Shown: positions 1 through 5,748 of the stretch, one piece after another
Layout: each line of letters starts with the position of its first letter
How positions within the stretch are numbered: the first letter of the stretch is position 1
Source of the DNA: Pseudomonadota bacterium
GTDB taxonomy: Bacteria; Pseudomonadota; Alphaproteobacteria; Rhizobiales; Beijerinckiaceae
DNA length: 6,058 nucleotides
Assembly: GCA_028876585.1 (NCBI GenBank)
Contig: JAGWRL010000003.1
Span: 1-6,058 of the forward strand
Direction: 5' to 3'
Position numbers and translations under genes: made by a program
The notes under the pieces: model-generated
The model's input: the letters and a program-made list of their open reading frames with translations, nothing else
Told to the model about the DNA's origin: nothing
The model's database searches: none

Positions 1-575
1 AACGCCACCACGGCGCTGCGCCGCGGCAGGCGGGACAGCTTCTTGTGCCCGGCATAGGTCAGGGTGGAGAAGCGCGGCCGGCTGACATGCTCGGCCTCCG
101 GCACCAGGCGGCGGATCAGCGGCCGCATGGTCTCGGCGCCCAGGAACATGGTCTCCCGGGTGCCGCGGGCGTTCAGCAGCCGGTCGGTGAACACATGGCC
201 GCGCTCGCGGTCGGCGCAGAGCTGGATTTCATCGACGGCGAGGAAATCGACCTCGCGGTCGAGCGGCATCGCCTCGACCGTGCACACCCAATAGCGCGGG
301 TTGGTCGGCACGATCTTTTCCTCGCCCGTCACCAGCGCGACCGAGCGCTCGCCGCGCGCCTTGACGATGCGATCGTAAATCTCGCGCGCCAGCAGCCGCA
401 GCGGCAGGCCGATCATGCCCGAGGCGTGCGCCAGCATCCGCTCGATCGCCAGATGCGTCTTGCCGGTGTTGGTGGGGCCGAGCGCGGCGACGACGCGCGA
501 GACGCGGTCGTCGGGCCGGTCATGCGCCGACAAAGGGGCGGGGTCGCTCAGGGAGGACGCGGGCGGCCGGAACAT
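1..575 (-). CDS. SUV3-like DEAD/DExH-box helicase, N-terminal part (runs off left edge)
   Basis: The first 191 codons are visible, starting at an ATG at 575 and reading leftward out of the window. Residues 33-40 are GPTNTGKT, the Walker A loop in the form typical of mitochondrial and alphaproteobacterial SUV3 helicases. Further on come the TGEE motif (83-86), TVEAM (99-103), the motif II box DEIQ (115-118) and a following RERGHVFTDRLL stretch, all in the order known from human SUV3. Family members unwind RNA and DNA using ATP. In bacteria the role is poorly defined, though RNA turnover is likely by analogy with mitochondria. Full-length alphaproteobacterial homologues are much longer, so the helicase C domain and the tail must lie outside the window. 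The start is not backed by a strong ribosome site, but the reading begins only about 30 residues before motif I, as expected. The gene is divergent from the carboxypeptidase at 715. Confidence 0.9.
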   Translation of the reverse strand, partial: MFRPPASSLSDPAPLSAHDRPDDRVSRVVAALGPTNTGKTHLAIERMLAHASGMIGLPLRLLAREIYDRIVKARGERSVALVTGEEKIVPTNPRYWVCTVEAMPLDREVDFLAVDEIQLCADRERGHVFTDRLLNARGTRETMFLGAETMRPLIRRLVPEAEHVSRPRFSTLTYAGHKKLSRLPRRSAVVA

Positions 576-714
576 CTCGGGGTGAGAGATAGGGTCGGGG
601 GGTGTTTATGTCAAAGGCGGGGGACGGCCGCTGCCGCGATTCCCCCCCGCCCTTCCCGCCTGCCCCGCAAACAGGCTAAACCCGCACGACGCCCATCGCC
701 TTCAGGACGCCCTC
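576..714. promoter_or_regulatory. Divergent intergenic region between helicase and carboxypeptidase genes
   Basis: This 139-base gap separates two genes that point away from each other, so both promoters should lie here. I see no convincing -35/-10 pair on either strand. An AGGA at 704-707 stands 7 bases before the ATG at 715 and is a suitable ribosome site for the carboxypeptidase. A GC-rich inverted repeat sits at 616-651 and is listed separately. Confidence 0.5.
616..651. repeat. Perfect 8-bp inverted repeat in divergent intergenic region
   Basis: GGCGGGGG at 616-623 is exactly complementary to CCCCCGCC at 644-651, with a 20-base loop. There is no T-run after either arm, so a terminator is unlikely. 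It could be a binding site or a hairpin in the leader of the carboxypeptidase mRNA, or merely a chance product of the G and C runs here. Confidence 0.45.
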
Positions 715-1533
715 ATGCGAGCCCTCAGCTTTGCCCTGTTCCTCGCCTTCGCCACGCCGGCTGTCGCCACGCCGCCCGCCGCCCCGTTCCACACCAAGGC
801 GCCCTATGCGTTGCTGGTCGATCAGAACACCGGCAAAACGCTGTTCGCCAAGAACGCCAACGCCAATATGGCGCCGGCCTCGACCACGAAAATCCTCACG
901 GCGGAGGTGATCTTCAGCCTGCTCGCCTCCGGCAAGCTCAGCATCGACGACAGTTTCCCGATCTCCGCCCACGCCGCCACCGAAGGCGACGCGAAATCGG
1001 GCGGCTCCAGCATGTTCGTGGCGGCGGGGACGCGGATCAAGATCGACGATCTCTTGAGCGGCATGTTGACCGATTCCGGCAATGACGCGGCGATCGCGCT
1101 CGCCGAAGGGGTCGCGGGCAGCGAAGCGAAGTTCGCAGGCCTCATGAACGCCCATGCGCGGGCGATCGGCATGGCGCATTCCCGTTTCGCCAATCCCTGG
1201 GGGCGGGCGGGCAACCGCGTAACGGCGAACGACATGGCGCGGCTGGCGGCCTACGTGATCGCCACTTATCCCCAATATTACAAATATTTCGGGCTGCCGG
1301 AATTCACCTGGAACGGCATCCGGCAGCAGAACCGCAACCCGCTGCTCGCCGACGGCGCCGATGGCCTGAAGACCGGCCATCTCGCCTCCAGCGGCTTCGG
1401 CCTGGTCGCCTCCGCCGTGCAGGGCGGCCATCGGCTGATCCTGGTGCTGAACGGCCTGAAATCCGAGCGCGACCGCGCCAGCGAAGGCCGCCGGCTGCTG
1501 GAATACGGCAAGGCCGCGCTCGCCGGCGGCTGA
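715..1533 (+). CDS. D-alanyl-D-alanine carboxypeptidase (PBP5/DacA type), catalytic domain only
   Basis: A 272-residue exported serine peptidase of the S11 (PBP5) family, which trims the terminal D-Ala from peptidoglycan pentapeptides in the periplasm. All three active-site motifs are present: STTK at 56-59 (nucleophile Ser56, base Lys59), SGN at 121-123 and KTG at 219-221. The N-terminus is a short signal peptide with a hydrophobic core at residues 4-14 and a probable cleavage after AVA at 18. The ATG has AGGA 7 bases upstream. Most family members have about 380 or more residues, with a beta-rich C-terminal domain and often an amphipathic membrane anchor. Here the protein stops about 50 residues after KTG, so both are missing. 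The next bases belong to a gene on the other strand, so no displaced C-terminal part follows. The protein is therefore probably soluble in the periplasm. Confidence 0.93.
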   Translation: MRALSFALFLAFATPAVATPPAAPFHTKAPYALLVDQNTGKTLFAKNANANMAPASTTKILTAEVIFSLLASGKLSIDDSFPISAHAATEGDAKSGGSSMFVAAGTRIKIDDLLSGMLTDSGNDAAIALAEGVAGSEAKFAGLMNAHARAIGMAHSRFANPWGRAGNRVTANDMARLAAYVIATYPQYYKYFGLPEFTWNGIRQQNRNPLLADGADGLKTGHLASSGFGLVASAVQGGHRLILVLNGLKSERDRASEGRRLLEYGKAALAGG

Positions 1534-1539
1534 GGCGGC

Positions 1540-1848
1540 TCAGACCGAGGCGTCGTCGAACATGTAGAGATCGACGCCGCCGGAGGCGAAATTCGGGAGA
1601 TCGCCGGCCGCCGCCGCGCCCTCGGCGCTGCCGAGCCCGGCCTGAATGGCGGCGAGGCTGTCGAAGGTCAGCGTCGCGACGAGATGGATGTTGGAGGCGC
1701 CCGCCGGCGTCCCCACCGTGCCCTTGCTGACGCGGTAGCTGCGCAGGCCGGGGATTTTTTTGGCCAGCGGAATATGCGTCGCGGCGTAATATTTGTCGAA
1801 AGCGGCGGGGTCGGCGGGGGTTTTGTAGAGCACGAGCAAGGTCGCCAA
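1540..1848 (-). CDS. EthD family protein (small ferredoxin-like fold protein)
   Basis: A 102-residue protein with the complete pattern of the EthD family (dimeric alpha+beta barrel): an N-terminal strand LLVLYK, then FDKYYAATHIPLAKKIPGL with the conserved His25, a central strand HLVATLTFDS, and a C-terminal strand GGVDLYMF. EthD is needed for ethyl tert-butyl ether breakdown in Rhodococcus, but most homologues have no known substrate and are annotated only by family. I start it at the TTG at 1848-1846 because GGGAG stands 7 bases upstream (1856-1860) and family members start with this M-A-T-L-L-V-L-Y-K segment. A reading frame open further upstream gives arginine-rich, low-complexity translation and is not credible. 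The stop is 6 bases from the convergent carboxypeptidase stop, so the two transcripts probably overlap at their 3' ends. Confidence 0.9.
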   Translation of the reverse strand: MATLLVLYKTPADPAAFDKYYAATHIPLAKKIPGLRSYRVSKGTVGTPAGASNIHLVATLTFDSLAAIQAGLGSAEGAAAAGDLPNFASGGVDLYMFDDASV

Positions 1849-1936
1849 AGCGTTTCTCCCAGAGGTGGCCGGTTCAATCCGGCGCCGCGCCGAACCTAGC
1901 CGGGCCCCGCCGCCCCGGCAAGCCGGCCGCCGCGCG

Positions 1937-2089
1937 CGATTCGGCCCCGATTCGTTGCCGCTCCGTCGCGGTTTGCGCCAGATCGGGAGCGCGCGCCGGC
2001 GGCGGCCGGGCAAAGCGTTAACCATGACCGCAATTCGCCCTTGCCGCGCCGGCGCCAGCCGCCCGGCGTCGATTCGCTCCCGATTCGTT
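1937..2089. repeat. Pair of 20-base direct repeats, 133 bases apart
   Basis: Bases 1937-1956 and 2070-2089 agree at 18 of 20 positions; both read CGATTCG, two variable bases, then CCCGATTCGTT. Weaker likeness continues on the right side (CTCCGTCGCG against TTCCGTTGCG). Each copy contains two GATTC words 11 bases apart. The copies may be remnants of a dispersed intergenic repeat or paired protein-binding sites. Confidence 0.7.
1938..2086. promoter_or_regulatory. Cluster of four GANTC methylation sites around a CtrA-type half site
   Basis: GATTC occurs at 1938-1942, 1949-1953, 2071-2075 and 2082-2086. TTAACCAT stands between the pairs at 2018-2025. GANTC is the target of the cell-cycle methyltransferase CcrM in alphaproteobacteria, and TTAACCAT resembles half of the CtrA site. 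If used, the element would act on the EthD gene at 1848, the only gene whose upstream region lies here. The sites are seen directly; their regulatory use is inference. Confidence 0.35.
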
Positions 2090-2116
2090 CGGCTTCCGTT
2101 GCGCCGGGGGTCAAAC

Positions 2117-2146
2117 TGGCGCAAGCGGCGGCGCCCGCCGGCGCCA
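2117..2146 (-). terminator. Hairpin after the hydrolase gene, probable operon terminator
   Basis: TGGCGC (2117-2122) pairs with GCGCCA (2141-2146), and inside it CGGCGG (2126-2131) pairs with CCGCCG (2135-2140) around a 3-base loop. This makes 12 pairs interrupted by one 3-base bulge. In the minus-strand transcript it begins 17 bases after the stop codon of the hydrolase gene and is followed by GTTTGACC, a weak U stretch. The position favours an intrinsic terminator; the poor U-run keeps the call moderate. Confidence 0.5.
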
Positions 2147-2163
2147 AATCGTCAACCGCGCGG

Positions 2164-3954
2164 CTACCAATCGGCGTTGCGGCCGCGCGTGTCGACGTGA
2201 ACGAAGGTCGGGTAGGTCCCCACGCCGCCGGCGAACACGCCCTCGTTGCGCATCTGCTTCAGCGTTTTCGCCCATTCGATCGGATGGGTTCCGTTTTGCA
2301 CGACAAAATCGACCGCGCCGAACCGCAGATGCTGGCTGTTGGGCTTGCCGCCGATCAGGCTGTTGTAGGCGCGGTTGCGATAAACGCTGTCGAACACGAT
2401 TTTGGGCGAGCCGAGACGGGTCTTGAGCGCCGCCAGCACCTGAGCCGTCTTGAGAATATTGGGCCACAGCGACGCGGGCGGGTCGGAGTTCTTGTGCGCG
2501 TGCGCATCCGAATTGCCGCGGAAGAAGAACATTTCCACGGGAAAGGCGTCGTAATCGGGCAGATTGGCGCGGAACCAGGCGACGAAATCGGCCCGGGTTG
2601 CCGCGCCTGCGGGGTCCGGCGGCGCGATGGGGACGGGCGGCGTCGGCGCCGGGTCTTTCTCGTCGCCCTCGGAGGCGTCGGAAAAGCTTTCGCCGACTTT
2701 TTCGATCAGCGGCCGCGTGACCGCGTCGGCGGCGGCAAGCACGTTGGTCAACCGCGACAACACCGCGCGCACCGAACCGCCCGCCAGCACCGGCGAAACG
2801 TCGCCGCCCTTGAGGAACGCGGCGATCTGCTCCACCAAATAGGGCGTCACCCCCCCTTCCACCCGCGCGATGACGCGCAGCACCGCCGCCCGCGCATCGA
2901 AATCGGAGCCGATCGGGGTGTTGGCGTCGATATTGCCGAACGTCTTGAACAATTTGGCGTATTGCTCGGGATTATTGCCGCCGTCGCCGAGCGGGGCCCA
3001 TTTCTTCGCGATCTGCGTCGGCGTCGTCAGCCCCTGCATGACATAGGCGTCGAGATTGCGGTTGGCGGCGCGGAAGCCGTTGGCGACGTTATTGAAGATC
3101 CCGTAATGGCCGCTATCGGCCCCGACATAGCCCGGTTGCTTCTGGGTGAAGGGAAAATCCCTCAGATTGCCGGGATTGTTGTTGCGGAAGTTGCGTGGCA
3201 GCTTCCCCACCAGCGGCGGCGCCTGCTCGGCCGGCGCGGCCGGCGCGCTCGATTCGAAATAGTTCTTGTAACGCAACAGGATCTGATCGGCGGTCTGCCG
3301 TCCCGGCGGCGCGCCGGCGAGGGCGGCCGCGACCTTGTCCTTGAACGTCGCATCGGGCGCGCTCAGGCAATCGGCGGCCGCTTTCGGGCCGATCATCTGC
3401 GCCAGCCAGAGTTCGACCGCCGACGGCGTGCGCGCGAGCAGATCGGACAGCTCGCCCAGCGCGGCGGCCGACATCACCGCCGCCACATCGCATTGCGCCC
3501 GCCAGTCGAACACGCTGTCGAGCGCAAAACTCCCGTCCAGCGGCGGCGCGCGATAATTGTCTTTCCACTCGGCGTCGAGGAAATCGAACGGCCCGTGTTC
3601 GAGGCCGCCAAGGCCGATGCTGATGTCGGATCGCGTCTTCGCGACCGCCGCGAGGTAATGCGGATAGGCGCCGTAATCGAGCGCCGAACGCCAGCACTGG
3701 AAACAGAACTTGTCGACGTCGATCGGTATCGCCGTGTTGGTTGAACTGTCGAACGGCGCGTCGAACAGCCACCCCTGCATGGCGCCGCCGCCCACCAGCG
3801 CGCGCACATGCGCCCATTTCGCCGGCGAGGCGTGGAACGGCCAGGGCGAGGGCGGTTCGAGCAATTGCACTTGCGTGCCGGCGAAAACGAATTCGCCCGA
3901 ACCCGGCTTGTCGGGATCGTCGTGAAGTTCGGCGTCGTCTGTGATCTTGGGCAA
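2164..3954 (-). CDS. Multi-domain peptidoglycan hydrolase with C-terminal M15A peptidase
   Basis: 596 residues with several wall-directed modules. Residues about 20-70 look SH3-like (TQVQLLEPP, ending in GWLFDAPF). Residues about 95-235 resemble a degenerate transglycosylase-like fold: YPHYLAAVAKTRSD and GPFDFLDAEW at 98-130, then ELWLAQMIGPKAAADCL at 181-197. Residues 254-370 carry RNNNPGNLR and the GIFNNVANGF/LDAYVMQGLTT pattern of phage-type NPGNLR lysozyme-like domains. A Pro/Asp-rich linker (426-450) leads to a C-terminal M15A (Peptidase_M15_3) domain. Its SQHLRFGAVDF (540-550) and FVHVD (584-588) give the zinc ligands His542, Asp549 and His586, so D-Ala cleavage or peptide cross-link cleavage is likely. 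No signal peptide or membrane segment is visible; the N-terminus is acidic. The TTG start is supported by AGGGAGG 5 bases upstream. It lies 36 bases after a lipoprotein gene and is probably co-transcribed with it. Use as an exported effector, a lysis enzyme or a wall-remodelling enzyme is open. Confidence 0.85.
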   Translation of the reverse strand: MPKITDDAELHDDPDKPGSGEFVFAGTQVQLLEPPSPWPFHASPAKWAHVRALVGGGAMQGWLFDAPFDSSTNTAIPIDVDKFCFQCWRSALDYGAYPHYLAAVAKTRSDISIGLGGLEHGPFDFLDAEWKDNYRAPPLDGSFALDSVFDWRAQCDVAAVMSAAALGELSDLLARTPSAVELWLAQMIGPKAAADCLSAPDATFKDKVAAALAGAPPGRQTADQILLRYKNYFESSAPAAPAEQAPPLVGKLPRNFRNNNPGNLRDFPFTQKQPGYVGADSGHYGIFNNVANGFRAANRNLDAYVMQGLTTPTQIAKKWAPLGDGGNNPEQYAKLFKTFGNIDANTPIGSDFDARAAVLRVIARVEGGVTPYLVEQIAAFLKGGDVSPVLAGGSVRAVLSRLTNVLAAADAVTRPLIEKVGESFSDASEGDEKDPAPTPPVPIAPPDPAGAATRADFVAWFRANLPDYDAFPVEMFFFRGNSDAHAHKNSDPPASLWPNILKTAQVLAALKTRLGSPKIVFDSVYRNRAYNSLIGGKPNSQHLRFGAVDFVVQNGTHPIEWAKTLKQMRNEGVFAGGVGTYPTFVHVDTRGRNADW

Positions 3955-3966
3955 TGCCGCCTCCCT
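3952..3966 (-). promoter_or_regulatory. Strong ribosome binding site deciding the TTG start of the hydrolase
   Basis: On the minus strand AGGGAGG occupies 3966-3960 and is followed, after 5 bases (CGGCA), by TTG at 3954-3952. No ATG or GTG nearby in this frame has a comparable site, and the preceding gene stops at 3991. The near-consensus Shine-Dalgarno offsets the weak start codon. Confidence 0.75.
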
Positions 3967-3990
3967 GGGTCGTCAACTCCCGCGAAATAT

Positions 3991-5328
3991 TCATTTGCAA
4001 GCGAAGTTCGTCGCGTCCTTGATGCGCTGAATGCAAATCGCCAGGGTCTGATCCAGGCTTTCATTGGCGGTGGGATCGGCGAGTTGCTTATCGACGAGAT
4101 GGCGGTAATTGGCGATCGCCTGCCGCGCCGTCGCATCGAGCGATTGCAATGTCTGCCCCGCAGGCACGACGTCCGGCGCCTTGGCGAGCCTGCCGAGGAA
4201 ATGCGCGGTGAAGTCGGCGACAGTCACTCCTGGCGGGGGCGTGAACCAGCCGATTTCAAAAGCGTTGTTGAATTCGGGCGAACATTTCGCCTCCTGCAGC
4301 GCGTTGAGATCGTCGCGCGTGAACGGCCCGGCGGGCGCATCCGGGCCGCGCTTCTGGCGCCCGCGCAGATATTGGTCGAACGCGGCCCGGGTCGCGTCGT
4401 CGAACTTGCCCGATGGGTCCTTCAGGCAAACGGCGGCCTGCAACGACCGCAATGAGCGCGGCGTCAGTTGCTTCTCCGCGAGGGTGATCGCGCCTTCGGG
4501 CGGCAGCGAGGCGACCCGCGTCGGCGCCGGCGGCAGCGGCTGATCGACGCGGGTTTGCGGCAGGTCGCGCAGATATTCGGCCACCGGCGCGGATTTGCGC
4601 ACGCTGCGCGCACCCCCGGCGCCGATGACGGCGTTGCCTTTGTCCAGCGCCGCGGAGCCGCCGCGTTCGAACAGCGTCACGGTCGCGTTGACCTCGGTCT
4701 CGATCGTGGCCGGCATGCAGATGCGCAGGTAGGAGCGCAGCACGTAGATCGCGGCCGGGCGGTTGTTGATGACCGCGCCCTTGATCGTCATGCGAAAGTT
4801 CGTCTGCCGCGCGAGCACGTAGGATTGGATGGTCGCCGAATTGATCTCGTAGATCAGCCGCGAGTTGATGTTGGTGAAGCTGCTGGCGGCCAGGCCGACC
4901 GCGATCGCGGCGAGCTGGATCGGCCCCGTGCCGACTTTGGTGACGCCCATCACCGTCGTCGCGGCGACGCCGAGATCGGAAAATTCCTTCAAGATCCCCG
5001 GCGTCGATCGCTTGCGCTCGTCCAGCCAGGCCAGATAGGCGTCGCAGCGACGGTCGATGTCGTTCATGCCGGCCTGGACGAACAGCGCCCACGCATCGGA
5101 GTTCACATCGGAAAAGTCGCAGCGCGGCGCGCCCTCCGCGCCGGCGACCGGCAAGCCCGCCAACTGGCAGATGTAGCCGGAATAGTTCAATTCCGACTGC
5201 GCCGAAACGGCCGCATCCTCGCTGTAAACGTTGGTGCCGATGGCGTCGGTCAGGAACGGCGATTGCGAACTGGGCGAACAGGCGCACAAAGCGGCGCAAA
5301 GCGCGGATATGGAGAGAAATTCCCGCAT
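3991..5328 (-). CDS. Cysteine-rich lipoprotein with a peptidoglycan-binding-like segment, unknown function
   Basis: I do not recognise this 445-residue protein by name. It begins with a lipoprotein signal: a short charged start (MREF), a hydrophobic core and LCAC with the lipidated Cys at 17. After that come eight cysteines (54, 70, 95, 204, 301, 349, 432, 444), an even number that suits disulfides in the periplasm. Residues 120-150 form a Gly/Ala-rich hydrophobic stretch that may be a helical hairpin or membrane-contacting segment. Residues about 288-347 (RSLRSLQAAVCLKD, then GKFDDATRAAFDQYL) resemble a PG_binding_1-type repeat, and 395-415 (SLDATARQAIANYRH) looks like a second, fainter copy. 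The ATG at 5328 is chosen over the longer frame from 5454 because it puts the lipobox at the N-terminus and leaves the promoter-like sequence outside the gene; a G-rich tract (GGGGGGAAGGG) precedes it. The downstream peptidoglycan hydrolase in the same operon suggests a shared wall-related job. Confidence 0.8.
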   Translation of the reverse strand: MREFLSISALCAALCACSPSSQSPFLTDAIGTNVYSEDAAVSAQSELNYSGYICQLAGLPVAGAEGAPRCDFSDVNSDAWALFVQAGMNDIDRRCDAYLAWLDERKRSTPGILKEFSDLGVAATTVMGVTKVGTGPIQLAAIAVGLAASSFTNINSRLIYEINSATIQSYVLARQTNFRMTIKGAVINNRPAAIYVLRSYLRICMPATIETEVNATVTLFERGGSAALDKGNAVIGAGGARSVRKSAPVAEYLRDLPQTRVDQPLPPAPTRVASLPPEGAITLAEKQLTPRSLRSLQAAVCLKDPSGKFDDATRAAFDQYLRGRQKRGPDAPAGPFTRDDLNALQEAKCSPEFNNAFEIGWFTPPPGVTVADFTAHFLGRLAKAPDVVPAGQTLQSLDATARQAIANYRHLVDKQLADPTANESLDQTLAICIQRIKDATNFACK

Positions 5329-5406
5329 CCCTTCCCCCCGGATTGCAAATATCGGCCCGACCGCGCGCCGCAGCCCCGTTCCTGAAGAAAAATTTAGCCA
5401 AGTCGA

Positions 5407-5429
5407 ACTATAAACATTGCGACTGTCAA
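5407..5429 (-). promoter_or_regulatory. Promoter-like sequence upstream of the lipoprotein operon
   Basis: On the minus strand a perfect TTGACA lies at 5429-5424 and TATAGT at 5412-5407. They are only 11 bases apart, too close to serve together as one sigma-70 promoter, so at most one is used, with a weaker partner. The surrounding 5385-5445 is clearly more AT-rich than the rest of the window, which fits a promoter. The distance to the ATG at 5328 is about 80 bases, leaving a leader of some 70 bases. Confidence 0.4.
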
Positions 5430-5454
5430 GCACATTAACGAAATCGATCTGCAA

Positions 5455-5602
5455 TCCGCCGCGTCATGCCGTTGCATTTCTATCCCTCCGGCGGCGTTGC
5501 AAGTTGTGCGTCACGCCGTCGTAGAATGGCGCCGTGGGATGCTTGCGGCGCGAAAGCGATCCGGCCGCTCGCCCGCGTCTGGCGGGGGATTGCGGAGAAG
5601 CC
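5455..5602. other. Intergenic stretch without a supported gene
   Basis: Between the upstream region of the lipoprotein operon and the ssrA promoter I see no reading frame with a credible start and protein-like sequence, and no RNA gene. Short open frames on both strands here run on into the tmRNA gene and give Arg/Ala-rich translation, so they are taken as chance. Confidence 0.6.
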
Positions 5603-5631
5603 TTTGCAAACCGCCGAGGCTCGCCTATATG
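5603..5631 (+). promoter_or_regulatory. Probable ssrA promoter
   Basis: TTTGCA (5603-5608), or TTGCAA one base on, serves as the -35 region, and TATATG (5626-5631) as the -10, with a 16- or 17-base spacer. Transcription would begin near 5638, just before the first hairpin of the tmRNA precursor. The match to a housekeeping sigma factor site is fair, and the position relative to the RNA gene is right. Confidence 0.6.
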
Positions 5632-5640
5632 GAGAGCGCC

Positions 5641-5720
5641 GCTCGCAAGGGCGGCTACGGCGATAAATGGACATCGGAATAGGTCTTTCGGACCCGGGGG
5701 CGGTACCCGGCGCCTCCACC
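5641..5720 (+). other. ssrA: tmRNA acceptor piece (5' limit approximate)
   Basis: This part becomes the mature 3' acceptor RNA. It starts with a likely hairpin, GCCGC/GCGGC (about 5639-5655), then the 3' strand of helix 2 (5680-5687), the T stem and loop (5694-5710), the acceptor strand (5711-5717), A73 at 5718 and CC at 5719-5720. The next base is C, not A, so the terminal CCA is not fully encoded. The T loop reads GGCGGTA, unlike the usual TTCRANY. The 5' end after processing cannot be fixed from sequence. Confidence 0.75.
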
Positions 5721-5748
5721 CAAGCCCAGCACGAGCCTGGGTTTCGGC
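5721..5748 (+). other. Intervening segment between the tmRNA pieces, removed in maturation
   Basis: A 28-base spacer between the acceptor end and the first base of the coding piece. It folds into a hairpin: CCCAG (5725-5729) with CTGGG (5737-5741), extended outward by AAG/TTT pairs including one G-U, around a 7-base loop. In related bacteria this spacer is cut out, with RNase P expected to make the cut at the 5' end of the coding piece (5749). Confidence 0.75.

Larger units (their letters stand above)
1849..2163. other. Non-coding gap with repeats, GANTC/CtrA-type sites and a hairpin
   Basis: About 315 bases lie between the EthD start and the end of the hydrolase gene. The open frames crossing it translate to Arg/Pro/Ala-rich strings with no recognisable domain, so I see no gene. 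The region holds the upstream sequence of the EthD gene (minus strand), a 20-base direct repeat, four GATTC sites, one TTAACCAT, and a hairpin close to the hydrolase stop. These are listed separately. Confidence 0.7.

Noticed and set aside
45..1085. 346-codon plus-strand frame running across the helicase and carboxypeptidase genes
   Set aside because: It crosses two genes with clear motifs in other frames and has none itself.
1849..2124. N-terminal extension of the EthD protein
   Set aside because: The added residues are Arg/Pro-rich and unlike the family, whose members begin at the MATLLVLYK segment.
2041..3744. 567-codon open frame on the plus strand
   Set aside because: It is antisense to the hydrolase gene, rich in Arg, Gly and Ala, with no motif; a typical shadow frame in GC-rich DNA.
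4256..5401. 381-codon minus-strand frame overlapping the lipoprotein gene
   Set aside because: It is the lipoprotein gene read in another frame, Arg/Ala-rich and without motifs, whereas the chosen frame has a lipobox and conserved-looking cysteines.
5329..5454. N-terminal extension of the lipoprotein from an ATG at 5454
   Set aside because: It would bury the lipoprotein signal 42 residues inside the protein and place the AT-rich promoter-like region in coding sequence.
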